NCBI GenBank assembly: GCA_902492505.1 | Contig: CABULU010000037.1 | Span: 1-20,025 of the forward strand | DNA from: an uncultured Eubacteriales bacterium | Lineage (GTDB): Bacteria; Bacillota; Clostridia; Oscillospirales; QAKW01 | Reading direction: 5' to 3' | DNA length: 20,025 nucleotides | In this document: piece by piece, positions 6,596 through 14,465 of the stretch | How the letters are laid out: every line of letters begins with the position of its first letter | Position numbering within the stretch: position 1 is the first letter of the stretch | The notes under the pieces: model-generated | The model's database searches: none | The model's input: the letters and a program-made list of their open reading frames with translations, nothing else | What the model was told of the DNA's origin: nothing | Translations under genes and position numbers: made by a program

Positions 6596-7923
6596 ATTTT
6601 CCCGTCCTCTCCGCGTTCTCTGACAATAAAGCGTACAGGACTGCCCTCAAACCCGAATACCGCACGCAGTCTGTTTTCAAGATAACGCTTATATGAAAAG
6701 TGGAACAGATCCGAGCGGTTTACAAAAAAGATAAAGGTGGGCGGGCATACCGACGCCTGTGTCATGTAGTAAATTTTCAGCCGTTTGCCCTTGTCGGAGG
6801 GCGGCTGAACGCGTGCTGTCGCGTCGCTTAAAAATTCGTTTAGCATTCCCGTTGTAATGCGTCGCCTGTTTTGCGCTGCCGTCTGCAAAATGAGCGTCAT
6901 CAACTTATCTACGCGCTGGCCGGTTTTTGCCGATATGAATACGATAGGCGCAAAATCCATAAATGACAGGTCGCGGTAGATATCCTTTTTCAGCTTTTCC
7001 ATCGTTCCCGTCTCTTTTTGGGCAATATCCCACTTGTTGACGGCGATTACAAGCGCCTTGCCCTTGTCGTTGGCAAAACCGGCGATTTTAGTATCTTGAG
7101 CGGTGACGCCTTCATTTGCGTCCAGCATTATAATACATACGTCGGCTCGGTCTACAGCGGCAAATGACCTCAGCACGCTGTAATGCTCGATTGTCTCGTC
7201 GATTTTTTTCTTTTTGCGTATGCCGGCAGTATCTATAAGACAAAATTTACCGTGCTGATTTTCAATCTGAACGTCCACCGCGTCCCGGGTTGTTCCGGGA
7301 ATATCAGAGACAATCATTCTGTTTTCGCCTAAAATGTAGTTTGTAAGCGAGGATTTGCCGACATTCGGCTTTCCGATAAGCGCGACTTTTATAATATCCT
7401 CGTCATTGTTTTCAAATTCCCTAAAATCAATGTGTTTAAACGCTGCGTCCAAAAGATCGCCCGTACCTGTGCCGTGTACAGATGACACAGCAACGGGCTC
7501 ACCCAGTCCGAGATTGTAAAATTCGTAAAATTCGCTCGGCATCGCGCCGACAGAGTCCACCTTGTTGACGCACAGAACAACCGGCTTTGACGCGCGCCTC
7601 AAAAGCGTCGCAATGTCACGGTCGGCTGAGGTGACGCCGGTTTTTACGTCGGTTATAAGTATAATGACGTCGGCAGTATCGATTGCGATGCTTGCCTGCT
7701 CACGCATCTGTGACAGAAGAGTATCGCCGCCGTCCGGCTCGATTCCGCCGGTGTCGATAAGGGTAAAGCTCTTGCCTGACCACTCTGCGTCTGCATAGAT
7801 TCGGTCTCTTGTTACGCCCGGCGTATCTTCAACAATGGACAGCCGCTTTCCCGTTATTTTATTGAAAAGCGAGCTTTTTCCCACGTTCGGACGCCCGACT
7901 ATTGCAATTATTGGTTTAGACAT
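6592..7923 (-). CDS. der: Ribosome assembly GTPase Der (EngA)
   Basis: A 443-residue protein with two tandem GTPase domains and a C-terminal KH-like domain, the hallmark of Der. Domain 1 carries GRPNVGKS (10-17), DTGG (57-60) and NKVD (120-123); domain 2 carries GKPNVGKS (184-191), DTAG (231-234) and NKWD (296-299). It is needed for maturation of the 50S ribosomal subunit. The start ATG 7923 gives the canonical MSKPIIAIVGRPNVGKS N-terminus and overlaps the upstream gene's stop by 8 nt (ATGTCTAA); the longer open frame to 8001 lies within that gene. The ribosome binding site (GAAAGG, about 11 nt away) is weak, which fits translational coupling. Confidence 0.97.
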   Translation of the reverse strand: MSKPIIAIVGRPNVGKSSLFNKITGKRLSIVEDTPGVTRDRIYADAEWSGKSFTLIDTGGIEPDGGDTLLSQMREQASIAIDTADVIILITDVKTGVTSADRDIATLLRRASKPVVLCVNKVDSVGAMPSEFYEFYNLGLGEPVAVSSVHGTGTGDLLDAAFKHIDFREFENNDEDIIKVALIGKPNVGKSSLTNYILGENRMIVSDIPGTTRDAVDVQIENQHGKFCLIDTAGIRKKKKIDETIEHYSVLRSFAAVDRADVCIIMLDANEGVTAQDTKIAGFANDKGKALVIAVNKWDIAQKETGTMEKLKKDIYRDLSFMDFAPIVFISAKTGQRVDKLMTLILQTAAQNRRRITTGMLNEFLSDATARVQPPSDKGKRLKIYYMTQASVCPPTFIFFVNRSDLFHFSYKRYLENRLRAVFGFEGSPVRFIVRERGEDGKI

Positions 7924-9235
7924 TTCTGTCAAGCCTTTCATCAAGTATTTTTTCGACAAGCTCATGCCCGTCGCAGCCGGTGATAATGAGCTTTCTGTCA
8001 AGCGCTTTTTCGACCTGCGCCACCGTTATGCTGTCAAGAAACATGTCCTGCTGAGCTCTTAGCATCGATGACGGTATAAGCACGCGCTGCGGCAGGTTAT
8101 TATCCTTTAACTGAGCGATAATATCGGTTGCCGTTACAAGCCCGGCAACGGTTATTTCCTCGCCGAAAAACCGATTTACTATCGGATATATTTTACAGTT
8201 AAGGCGCGGGCGCTTTTGGGCGATTTTTGTCGTGATATCCTGCATAAGTTTTGCGGGCAGAACTCCCGTTATAACAGCACATTCGGTAGGCTTGTCATTT
8301 GGTCTCAGTGAGCGTACGGCGTCCTCAACCTCTGTAAGAAGACTTGTAGACAGTCCGACTCCGTTTTCTATCTGCGGGTATCCGTCATAATATTGCTCGT
8401 CCGGCAGCGGGACGCCGCCCTTTATAAAAAACTCGTCTGAAGGATAAAACAGCCGAACTCCCAGCTTCCGTTTGCATTCATCAGATATCCTGTGAATGTC
8501 GCTGATGACTTTAGCGCACTCGTCACGCGTAAAGCTTTCAAGCGGATACAGCCCTTTACGGTGACGAGACAGACCGACCGGCACAACGGATACGGAGCTT
8601 ACGGCGGGATAAAGCTCCCGCAGATCACAGAGAGTACGGGTAAGGTGCTCGCCGTCATTTACGTTTTTGCACAGAACTATTTGGCAGTTCATTGTTATGC
8701 CCGCGTCTGCAAAGCTGCGCATTATTTCGTTTATTTTTGCCGCGTTTGGGTTTTTCATCATTTTAACGCGAAGCTGCGGGTCTGTTGTGTGTACCGATAT
8801 GTTAATCGGAGAAATCCGCATTTTACAGATTCTGTCTATATCCTTTTGACTGAGGTTTGTAAGGGTAATATAATTTCCCATTAAAAATGACAGGCGCGCG
8901 TCGTCGTCCTTGAAGTAGAGCGAGGGACGAAGACCCTTTGGAAGCTGGTCGATAAAGCAGAAAATACATTTGTTTTTACAGCTTCTCTGGCTGTCGATGA
9001 GATAGGTTTCAAAGTTCAGCCCCAGCGGCTCACAGGCGTCCTTTTCTATGTCAAACTCCACCGCCTGTCCGCCGCACAGCGCCTTGATTTCAAGTGTTTC
9101 GCACTCGCTGTAATACATATAATCGATAACGTCTGTTATTTCATATCCGTTTATGCTTACAAGTATGTCGCCCTTTTTAAAGCCGAGCTGACAGGCGATA
9201 GAACCGGGGTCTGCTCCCGAAATTACGGCAGGCAT
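7916..9235 (-). CDS. DUF512 radical SAM/PDZ protein
   Basis: A 439-residue protein. The first ~55 residues look like a PDZ domain (LGFKKGDILVSING). A cysteine cluster CKNKCIFCF follows (Cys86, Cys90, Cys93), which fits the CxxxCxxC iron-sulfur motif of radical SAM enzymes, and the rest matches the DUF512 family including GVGLSTSLL and the closing DGHELVEKIL. The family is widespread in Clostridia directly upstream of der; its reaction is unknown to me. The start at ATG 9235 is set by AAAGGAGG (9250-9243), 7 nt upstream. The stop overlaps der. The terminator of rpmF lies just upstream with no visible promoter between, so expression probably depends on read-through. Confidence 0.9.
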   Translation of the reverse strand: MPAVISGADPGSIACQLGFKKGDILVSINGYEITDVIDYMYYSECETLEIKALCGGQAVEFDIEKDACEPLGLNFETYLIDSQRSCKNKCIFCFIDQLPKGLRPSLYFKDDDARLSFLMGNYITLTNLSQKDIDRICKMRISPINISVHTTDPQLRVKMMKNPNAAKINEIMRSFADAGITMNCQIVLCKNVNDGEHLTRTLCDLRELYPAVSSVSVVPVGLSRHRKGLYPLESFTRDECAKVISDIHRISDECKRKLGVRLFYPSDEFFIKGGVPLPDEQYYDGYPQIENGVGLSTSLLTEVEDAVRSLRPNDKPTECAVITGVLPAKLMQDITTKIAQKRPRLNCKIYPIVNRFFGEEITVAGLVTATDIIAQLKDNNLPQRVLIPSSMLRAQQDMFLDSITVAQVEKALDRKLIITGCDGHELVEKILDERLDRNV

Positions 9236-9263
9236 TTCAACGCCTCCTTTCCGCAAAAGCTTC

Positions 9264-9300
9264 CGTTAAAACAAAAAGAGAAGGCGAGCCTTCTCTTTTT
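9264..9300 (-). terminator. Hairpin terminator/attenuator after rpmF
   Basis: A 12-bp stem (9273-9284 with 9289-9300), tetraloop CGAG on the plus strand, followed on the minus strand by TTTTTGTTTTAA. It closes the yceD-rpmF unit, yet it ends only about 15-25 nt before the ribosome binding site of the DUF512 gene, so it probably acts as a partial terminator that lowers downstream expression. Confidence 0.85.
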
Positions 9301-9310
9301 TACTACCAAA

Positions 9311-9562
9311 TTACTCAGCGTCTTTTTTGCTTTCGGTTTTTTGGGTCTTAGCATCGGCCTTTTTAGCAGGCTCTTTAGCAAGTTTGCCGTCCTTGAGTAT
9401 TTCCTTGCCGTCGTAAAAACCGCAGTTGGAACATACTTTATGGGGGGCGGTCAGCTCATGACAATTAGGACATTCTACCATGTCGGGAGCGCTGAGCTTC
9501 CATACGCTTGATCTTCTTTTACCCTGCCTTGAATGAGATGTCTTTCTCTTCGGAACTGCCAT
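9311..9562 (-). CDS. rpmF: 50S ribosomal protein L32 with long C-terminal tail
   Basis: The first ~57 residues are bona fide L32: MAVPKRKTSHSRQGKRRS at the N-terminus, then a zinc-ribbon with CPNC (Cys31, Cys34) and CSNC (Cys44, Cys47), and GFYDGKEIL. L32 is part of the large subunit near the exit tunnel. The protein is 83 residues, about 25 longer than usual, with a Lys/Ala/Glu/Asp-rich low-complexity tail. It is 12 nt downstream of yceD, the standard neighbour, and its AGGAGG ribosome binding site overlaps the yceD stop. The four-cysteine form suggests zinc-replete expression and possible control by zinc (inference). Confidence 0.96.
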   Translation of the reverse strand: MAVPKRKTSHSRQGKRRSSVWKLSAPDMVECPNCHELTAPHKVCSNCGFYDGKEILKDGKLAKEPAKKADAKTQKTESKKDAE

Positions 9563-9574
9563 TTTTATATCCTC

Positions 9575-10075
9575 CTAATAATTATCAATTAATTTTCTGA
9601 GAACGGCCAGACGCGGATCTGCCGTTTTAATATCACACGAACAGCTGCCTGCATTAAGATCGCATCCACATACGGGACACAGTCCCTTACAATCCTTGCG
9701 GCAAAGCGGTTTCGCGGGAAATTCAAAATATATCTGCGCACGTGCTTCCTGGGCGATATCAAAGCAATAACCGCCGTCAACGTAAATGGCATCTTCAAAT
9801 GTGCCGTCGTCATGCTGTTTTATAAGCTTAACTGTACTTGATCTGAACGGAAGTGTAAATTCCAAAGCGCACCGGCTGCAAATGATCTTGAAATTGGCGC
9901 TGATTATCATAGCGCAGCTGACCTTGCCGTCATTTGCTGAAATTTCGGCACTGACATTCACCGCATCTGTCTTGGCACCGTCCGGAAAATCGGATATCTG
10001 CGTGTTGTCCAGGACAAAGCTATATTCTTTACGGTAGCAATCGGACGCAAACGCGTCACGCACACAAATTTTCAT
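9575..10075 (-). CDS. yceD: YceD/DUF177 family protein
   Basis: A 166-residue protein of the DUF177 family, which is encoded immediately before rpmF in most bacteria and is implicated in 23S rRNA metabolism or L32-related ribosome assembly. Seen here are ICSRCALEF with Cys66 and Cys69, and the family-typical C-terminal cysteine block LCRKDCKGLCPVCGCDLN (124-141) followed by CSC (145-147), probably a metal site. The start ATG 10075 has an AAAGGGTG-like site 5-6 nt upstream. It is the first gene behind a perfect consensus promoter and is co-transcribed with rpmF. Confidence 0.9.
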   Translation of the reverse strand: MKICVRDAFASDCYRKEYSFVLDNTQISDFPDGAKTDAVNVSAEISANDGKVSCAMIISANFKIICSRCALEFTLPFRSSTVKLIKQHDDGTFEDAIYVDGGYCFDIAQEARAQIYFEFPAKPLCRKDCKGLCPVCGCDLNAGSCSCDIKTADPRLAVLRKLIDNY

Positions 10076-10131
10076 GTTTCACCCTTTTGACAGCCGGAAA
10101 AAACTCGGGCTGCTTCAAAATAGCAATTAAT

Positions 10132-10160
10132 ATTATAAATATACTTGCCCGAATTGTCAA
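10132..10160 (-). promoter_or_regulatory. Perfect consensus sigma-A promoter for yceD-rpmF
   Basis: On the minus strand TTGACA (10160-10155), exactly 17 nt, TATAAT (10137-10132): full consensus in both boxes. Predicted start near 10125, leader about 50 nt with only a weak 5-bp hairpin. It likely drives yceD-rpmF strongly and DUF512-der-plsY by read-through. Confidence 0.9.
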
Positions 10161-10205
10161 CCGAAATTTTCATTTGTAACAAATATTTTTGATAATTTGC
10201 CGAAA

Positions 10206-10907
10206 TCAGAAGGTTTTTCTGCCTTCCTCATATACTATTGAGGACATCGATACGGTGAGGTTGGCGTTTATTGTGCGTATCTCGTCCAAAAATTCTTTTT
10301 GCTTTGTGCCGTCCTTGAGCGCAGTTGTAAACTGAATCTGATACAGCGAGCCGAAGTCTGCGGTCTTTACTCTGTCCAGCTTGTGAAATTTGGTGTATTT
10401 TTTGAATACGTCTTCAAATGCGTTTTCAAAATCGAGGTCTTCGGGAATGGTTATTTTAAGCATCATTGCCTTTTCGTTCGGTTTCCCGAAGCCCACGGCA
10501 TTTATAATTATAAGAACAAGAGTGATGAAAACCGCAAAAATAACACCGTAGCCTATATATCCCGTGCCGCACGCAAGCCCCGACGCCATTGTGACGCATA
10601 TGTAGGTTATATCGCGCGGGTTTCCCGGCTCGGAACGGAACCGTATAAGGGCGAATACACCGCCCAGAGAGAAAGCGCGCGCAATGTTGCTGCCTATCAT
10701 CATGATTATAATTGCGATAACTGCGGGCAGCACAAGCAGAGCAGTAACAAAGTATGACGAATACCCGTCGCGGCGGTTGACAAGCATGTAGCCGCCCGCT
10801 ATGATTACGCCGATGAGAATTGCAAACAGCATGGTTATAAGCATACTGCTCACTGTAAGTGAAAGTCCTACGGACGGTATAAAAAGATTCTCAATAAACT
10901 CTCGCAT
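10206..10907 (-). CDS. DUF4956 membrane protein
   Basis: A 233-residue protein with four hydrophobic segments (about 15-42, 52-72, 100-118 and 119-140) and a cytosolic C-terminal domain (about 145-233). The segment ARAFSLGGVFALIRFRSEPG (76-95) between helices is the most family-like stretch of DUF4956. Its function is not established. It overlaps the end of the VTC gene by 17 nt and has its own AGGAG site about 10 nt before ATG 10907. The pairing of VTC-domain and DUF4956 genes is recurrent in Firmicutes and other bacteria, which suggests the membrane protein anchors, regulates or receives product from the polymerase (inference). No clear terminator follows. Confidence 0.85.
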   Translation of the reverse strand: MREFIENLFIPSVGLSLTVSSMLITMLFAILIGVIIAGGYMLVNRRDGYSSYFVTALLVLPAVIAIIIMMIGSNIARAFSLGGVFALIRFRSEPGNPRDITYICVTMASGLACGTGYIGYGVIFAVFITLVLIIINAVGFGKPNEKAMMLKITIPEDLDFENAFEDVFKKYTKFHKLDRVKTADFGSLYQIQFTTALKDGTKQKEFLDEIRTINANLTVSMSSIVYEEGRKTF

Positions 10908-11628
10908 TTTCTTTTATCTCCTCAGAATTATAAATATTATCGGTATAATAGGTGCCGTATTTTGAAAAGCCATGCCTGAATACGCGATTTGCGGTCAACA
11001 CCTTGACAATTGGCAGAGGGATATGGTCGCTTACCTTTATCTCCATGAGGTACAGACCGTCCCTGAGCAAGGGAACGCAGCCGGCAGCCCCGTACTGCGC
11101 GGGACCTCCCCGGACATTTGTGTCGAAGGTAATTCGTATTTTTTTATTCGTTTTTAAAAAGTATGCCGCACGGTCGTAGGCAATGAACGCCTTTGGTAGG
11201 ACCTTGTATGATTTGAGAAAATGCTCTATTTCGTGCGCTACCATGTCGTGCATGTAATCGCCTGTCTTTTCACAGACGCCTGTCTCAAGAAATTTCAGTG
11301 CGTCGCCGTATTTCATGGTTACGCGCCGTTTGTTGACGCAGCCGTCCGCTTTCTTTTTGAGTTCTATAAAAACCTTGTCGTCATTGCCGGGATTTTCATA
11401 ATAAGAACGCAGCCTCAGCTTTTCCTTAAACGGGGGCTTGGATATCGAGTGTCTTATAATCGCATAGTCGTCAGTGTCGTAATAAATGTTGAAAAGACCG
11501 TAAGTTTTGCCGCCGACGCAGTATGCGTCCGATTCTACATACGGTTCAATTCCGGCTTTAACCGCTTCGTATTGATTACGATCGAGAATATATTTCAATT
11601 CGTACCGCTTAAAGGTTTTTATAGCCAT
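10891..11628 (-). CDS. VTC-domain polyphosphate polymerase-like protein
   Basis: A 245-residue protein matching the catalytic tunnel domain of VTC polyphosphate polymerases. Charged residues lie where the fold places them: FKRYELKY (Lys7, Arg8, Glu10, Lys12), EKLRLRSYY (Arg72, Arg74), FIELKKK (Glu89, Lys91), NKRRV (Lys100-Arg102), AYDR (Arg153), FDT (Asp169), MEIKV (Glu196, Lys198) and FSKY (Ser222, Lys223). Eukaryotic VTC4 polymerises polyphosphate from ATP; activity of this bacterial form is predicted, not shown. The start is placed at ATG 11628 (MAIKTFKRYE) because this matches the family N-terminus, although the ribosome binding site (GAAAGAG) is weak; ATG 11655 is an alternative with no visible site. 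It overlaps DUF4956 by 17 nt. No CotH gene is nearby. Confidence 0.87.
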   Translation of the reverse strand: MAIKTFKRYELKYILDRNQYEAVKAGIEPYVESDAYCVGGKTYGLFNIYYDTDDYAIIRHSISKPPFKEKLRLRSYYENPGNDDKVFIELKKKADGCVNKRRVTMKYGDALKFLETGVCEKTGDYMHDMVAHEIEHFLKSYKVLPKAFIAYDRAAYFLKTNKKIRITFDTNVRGGPAQYGAAGCVPLLRDGLYLMEIKVSDHIPLPIVKVLTANRVFRHGFSKYGTYYTDNIYNSEEIKENARVY

Positions 11629-11723
11629 AAACTCAACTCTTTCTTTGTACTGCATTAATTTTACAGCGCAAATATAAATAAATCTTTAAGTCTGAATAAA
11701 TATGAATTAAAAATACCATGACT

Positions 11724-11752
11724 ATTTTAACATAATCGTAAGTAATTGTACA
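11724..11752 (-). promoter_or_regulatory. Candidate promoter for the VTC-DUF4956 pair
   Basis: On the minus strand TGTACA (11752-11747), 17 nt, TAAAAT (11729-11724) preceded by TGT (extended -10). Predicted start near 11717, about 90 nt before the chosen ATG. Confidence 0.45.
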
Positions 11753-11812
11753 GCTTTTTTTGCTGTTTTTGATAAAATTTAAAGTAGAATTACAGCGGAT
11801 TGGCATGTGTTC

Positions 11813-11841
11813 TTGACAATCGGATTTGTTTATAGTAAAGT
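11813..11841 (+). promoter_or_regulatory. Promoter of typA
   Basis: A perfect TTGACA (11813-11818) followed after 17 nt by TAAAGT (11836-11841, 4/6). Predicted start near 11848, leader about 29 nt with AGAAGGA before the ATG. Confidence 0.6.
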
Positions 11842-11876
11842 AATATGGTTAAAAACAAATAAAAGAAGGAAAAATC

Positions 11877-13703
11877 ATGACAAAAAGAGAGGATTTAAGA
11901 AATATCGCAATCGTGGCGCACGTAGACCACGGAAAGACGACTCTCGTTGACCAGATGCTCAGACAAAGCGGGACTTTTCGTGAAAACCAGGTTGTTGCCG
12001 ACCGTGTTATGGACAATAACGATTTGGAGCGCGAGCGGGGAATTACCATTCTTGCCAAGAATACGTCGATTCATTACGAAGGTGTAAAGATAAATGTTAT
12101 AGATACCCCCGGACATGCCGATTTCGGGGGTGAAGTGGAGCGCGTGCTTAAAATGGTGGACGGCGTTATCCTGCTTGTAGACGCTGCGGAGGGACCGATG
12201 CCGCAGACCCGTTTTGTGCTGCAAAAGGCGCTTCAGATGGGACATAAGGTCATTGTTGTTATTAATAAAATAGACCGTCCCGACCAGCGTCTGGACGAGG
12301 TTGTGGACGAGGTGCTGGATCTGCTTATCAGTCTTGATGCAAATGATGAGCAGCTTGACAGTCCGGTGCTCTTTTGTTCGGGGCGCGACGGTACGGCGTC
12401 GCTTTCGCCCCAGACTCCGGGTGTGGACCTTGTGCCTTTGATGGATGCTATACTTGAGCATATCGATCCGCCGGTTATTGAGGAGGACGGCGCAACTCAG
12501 ATGCTTGTGTCCTCGATTGATTATAACGAATACGTGGGTCGTGTGTGTATAGGCAAGATAGAGCGCGGGTCTATGGTAAAAAATCAGGAAATTAAAATAT
12601 GCGAATATCACGGCGCACATGAGCCGTACAGTGCTAAAATCGTGAACCTGTATCAGATAGAAGGGTTAAACCGCGTTCCCGTTGACAGTGCGTCTGCCGG
12701 TGATATTGTCTGCATATCGGGTATTGCGGATATTACAATCGGTGATACGGTATGCTCGCCGGACGCTGTCGAGCCGCTTCCGTTTGTGAAAATATCGGAG
12801 CCTACGGTTGAGATGACCTTCTCTGTAAATAACAGTCCGTTTGCGGGCAAGGAGGGCAAGTTTGTCACCTCCCGCCATCTTCGCGAGCGGCTGATGCGAG
12901 AGCTTTTAAAGGACGTTTCGCTGCGCGTAAGCGAAACTGACAGCACAGAGAGCTTTCGTGTCGCGGGCAGGGGAGAGATGCACCTGTCGATTTTGATAGA
13001 GACGATGCGCCGTGAGGGATACGAGTTTATGGTCGGTGCGCCGAAGGTGCTTTATAAAGAGGAAAACGGCAAAAAGTTAGAGCCGGTTGAGCGGTTTGTC
13101 TGCGACGTTCCGTCCGAATATATGGGCGCGGTTATGGAAAAGCTGGGCAGCCGCAGGGGCGAGCTGATTCAGATGTCGCCCGCCGGCGACCGTATGCGCC
13201 TTGAATATCTTGTGCCGTCACGCGGTCTGTTCGGGTATAAAAATGAATTTTTGACAGACACTCGCGGCGAGGGAGTAATGAGCACGGTTTTTGACAGCTA
13301 TGCTCCGTACAAGGGGGATATAACCGGTCGCTCAACAGGCTCTCTTGTTGCTTTTGAAACGGGTGAGGCAGTGACCTACGGACTTTATAATGCCCAGGAT
13401 AGAGGCGTTATGTTTATAACTCCGGGCACGCCCGTTTATGAGGGAATGATAGTGGGCATGTCTCCTAAGGCTGAAGATATTAACGTCAATGTATGTAAGA
13501 AAAAGCATGTGACAAATATGCGCGCCTCCGGTTCTGACGAGGCGCTGCGCCTTGTCCCGCCGCGTATAATGAGTCTGGACGCTTGCATAGAGTTTATTTC
13601 GGACGATGAGCTTATTGAGGTGACGCCCGAAAACCTGCGTCTGAGAAAAGCTATACTTTCAAACACTCAGCGTGCCAAGGTGAAGTTCGGCGGGAAAAAT
13701 TAG
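11877..13703 (+). CDS. typA: Translational GTPase TypA/BipA
   Basis: A 608-residue translational GTPase of normal length. G1 AHVDHGKT is at residues 14-21, G2 ERGITI at 53-58, G3 DTPGH at 76-80 and G4 NKID at 130-133. These are followed by an EF-G-like domain II, two alpha/beta domains and the TypA-specific C-terminal domain. TypA binds the ribosome and helps 50S assembly and growth under stress such as cold. The start ATG 11877 follows AAGGA by about 6-8 nt. It is a single-gene unit with its own promoter and a strong terminator, divergent from the VTC gene. Confidence 0.97.
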   Translation: MTKREDLRNIAIVAHVDHGKTTLVDQMLRQSGTFRENQVVADRVMDNNDLERERGITILAKNTSIHYEGVKINVIDTPGHADFGGEVERVLKMVDGVILLVDAAEGPMPQTRFVLQKALQMGHKVIVVINKIDRPDQRLDEVVDEVLDLLISLDANDEQLDSPVLFCSGRDGTASLSPQTPGVDLVPLMDAILEHIDPPVIEEDGATQMLVSSIDYNEYVGRVCIGKIERGSMVKNQEIKICEYHGAHEPYSAKIVNLYQIEGLNRVPVDSASAGDIVCISGIADITIGDTVCSPDAVEPLPFVKISEPTVEMTFSVNNSPFAGKEGKFVTSRHLRERLMRELLKDVSLRVSETDSTESFRVAGRGEMHLSILIETMRREGYEFMVGAPKVLYKEENGKKLEPVERFVCDVPSEYMGAVMEKLGSRRGELIQMSPAGDRMRLEYLVPSRGLFGYKNEFLTDTRGEGVMSTVFDSYAPYKGDITGRSTGSLVAFETGEAVTYGLYNAQDRGVMFITPGTPVYEGMIVGMSPKAEDINVNVCKKKHVTNMRASGSDEALRLVPPRIMSLDACIEFISDDELIEVTPENLRLRKAILSNTQRAKVKFGGKN

Positions 13704-13734
13704 CCGGTTTATTACTTTATAATATATAAAGCCG

Positions 13735-13776
13735 TCAGACGTGCATAAAACTTTATGCACGTCTGATATATTTTTT
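13735..13776 (+). terminator. Terminator of typA
   Basis: A perfect 15-bp inverted repeat (13735-13749 with 13752-13766) followed by TATATTTTTT. The minus-strand side has only an interrupted T-run, so it is a weaker terminator for the converging XRE gene. Confidence 0.9.
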
Positions 13777-13787
13777 GGGAATCGTCT

Positions 13788-14018
13788 TTATTTTGTATGA
13801 TCCTTCAGCGGGCGGCATACGTTTGTAAATCCCAGCATGTAATCTGCTGATACGTTATAGTATCGGCATAGCGTAATAAGATGATGAATCGGCAGCTCCC
13901 GCCTGCCGTTTTCGTACTGAGCATAATAGCTCTGTGTTGTTTGCAGAATCTGGGCGATTTCTCTTTGCGTCTTGTCATTGTCTTCACGTAAATCACGAAT
14001 TCTTTTTACATAATCCAA
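13788..14018 (-). CDS. Small XRE-family HTH regulator (copy 1)
   Basis: A 76-residue single-domain helix-turn-helix protein. The HTH_3/Cro-CI fold spans residues 5-63, with the recognition region TQREIAQILQTTQSYYAQYE (17-36) and the usual closing helix HHLITLCRYYNVSADYMLGF. Translation starts at TTG 14018, the only start matching its neighbour's MDY N-terminus, with AAAGGAA about 11 nt upstream. It is roughly two-thirds identical to the XRE gene at 14172-14390, a local tandem duplication, and each copy has its own upstream promoter/operator element. It probably represses its own gene; other targets are unknown. There is no toxin, phage or kinase partner next to it. It converges on typA. Confidence 0.9.
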   Translation of the reverse strand: MDYVKRIRDLREDNDKTQREIAQILQTTQSYYAQYENGRRELPIHHLITLCRYYNVSADYMLGFTNVCRPLKDHTK

Positions 14019-14069
14019 ACCTTTTCATTCCTTTTTTTGATAATTTTTCAAAATCCTATCATAGCTTAA

Positions 14070-14096
14070 ATATAGACTAATAACTTTAGTCTATAT
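14070..14096. promoter_or_regulatory. Palindromic operator upstream of XRE copy 1
   Basis: Two 11-nt arms (14070-14080 and 14086-14096, TATAGACTAA / TTAGTCTATA core) form a perfect inverted repeat with a 5-nt spacer. It starts 10 nt upstream of a minus-strand -10-like TATGAT (14063-14058) and covers the -35 region. The 24 nt at 14073-14096 match 14442-14465 in front of XRE copy 2 at 20 positions, at the same distance from the -10 and start codon, which supports a shared autorepressor site. Confidence 0.65.
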
Positions 14097-14141
14097 ATCG
14101 ACTTAGTGTATTAGGTTAAGATGTTTTTATTCAGGATTATG

Positions 14142-14173
14142 TAAAATAAAAAAACGCACTTCCGGTGCGTTTT
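14142..14173 (-). terminator. Terminator of XRE copy 2
   Basis: A 9-bp stem (14151-14159 with 14165-14173), loop TTCCG, followed on the minus strand by TTTATTTTA. The stem starts inside the TAA stop of the gene. Confidence 0.85.
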
Positions 14174-14390
14174 ATAGACATATATTCTTAATATCGGTAA
14201 GACCCAGTATATAATCGGTGGTCACTCCGTAATATTTGGATAAGGTAATAAGATGATGAATCGGCATTTCCCTTTTTCGGTTTTCATACTGTGAGTAATA
14301 GCTTTGAGTGGTCTGCAATACCTGCGCGGTTTCTTTTTGCGTTTTGTCGTTGTCTGTGCGCAGATCCTTTATCCTTTGTGCATAATCCAT
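14172..14390 (-). CDS. Small XRE-family HTH regulator (copy 2)
   Basis: A 72-residue paralogue of the neighbouring XRE protein, with HTH segment TQKETAQVLQTTQSYYSQYE (17-36) and HHLITLSKYYGVTTDYILGL. The recognition helix QTTQSYYxQYE is identical in both copies save one residue, so both should bind the same DNA. The start is ATG 14390 (MDYAQRIKDL) with GAGGAA about 9 nt upstream; an in-frame open stretch to 14420 would read through the ribosome binding site. It ends in its own terminator, so the two copies are separate transcription units. Role: probable autoregulated repressor; a partner gene is not evident. A rightward promoter overlaps its operator (14449-14477). Confidence 0.9.
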   Translation of the reverse strand: MDYAQRIKDLRTDNDKTQKETAQVLQTTQSYYSQYENRKREMPIHHLITLSKYYGVTTDYILGLTDIKNICL

Positions 14391-14441
14391 TTTTATATTC
14401 CTCATTTGTAATATATTCACAATATTACTATAGTTTAGATG

Positions 14442-14465
14442 TTGACTATTGACTTTAGTTTATAT
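14442..14465. promoter_or_regulatory. Conserved operator element upstream of XRE copy 2
   Basis: These 24 nt match 14073-14096 at 20 positions. It lies 10 nt from a minus-strand TATAGT (-10-like, 14432-14427), as in copy 1. The palindrome is less perfect here, but an outer repeat TATAGTT (14430-14436) / AACTATA (14469-14475) encloses the region. The element also overlaps the rightward promoter at 14449-14477, so a bound XRE protein could control both directions. Confidence 0.6.

Noticed and set aside
11895..12620. Long minus-strand open frame (241 codons) opposite typA
   Set aside because: It lies wholly antisense to the conserved GTPase domain, has no ribosome binding site and an unnatural composition; it follows from codon bias of typA.
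13788..14420. Toxin-antitoxin or prophage remnant around the XRE genes
   Set aside because: No partner toxin frame, integrase, or phage gene is found; the only nearby small frames are spoVM and a two-helix membrane protein with a different explanation.
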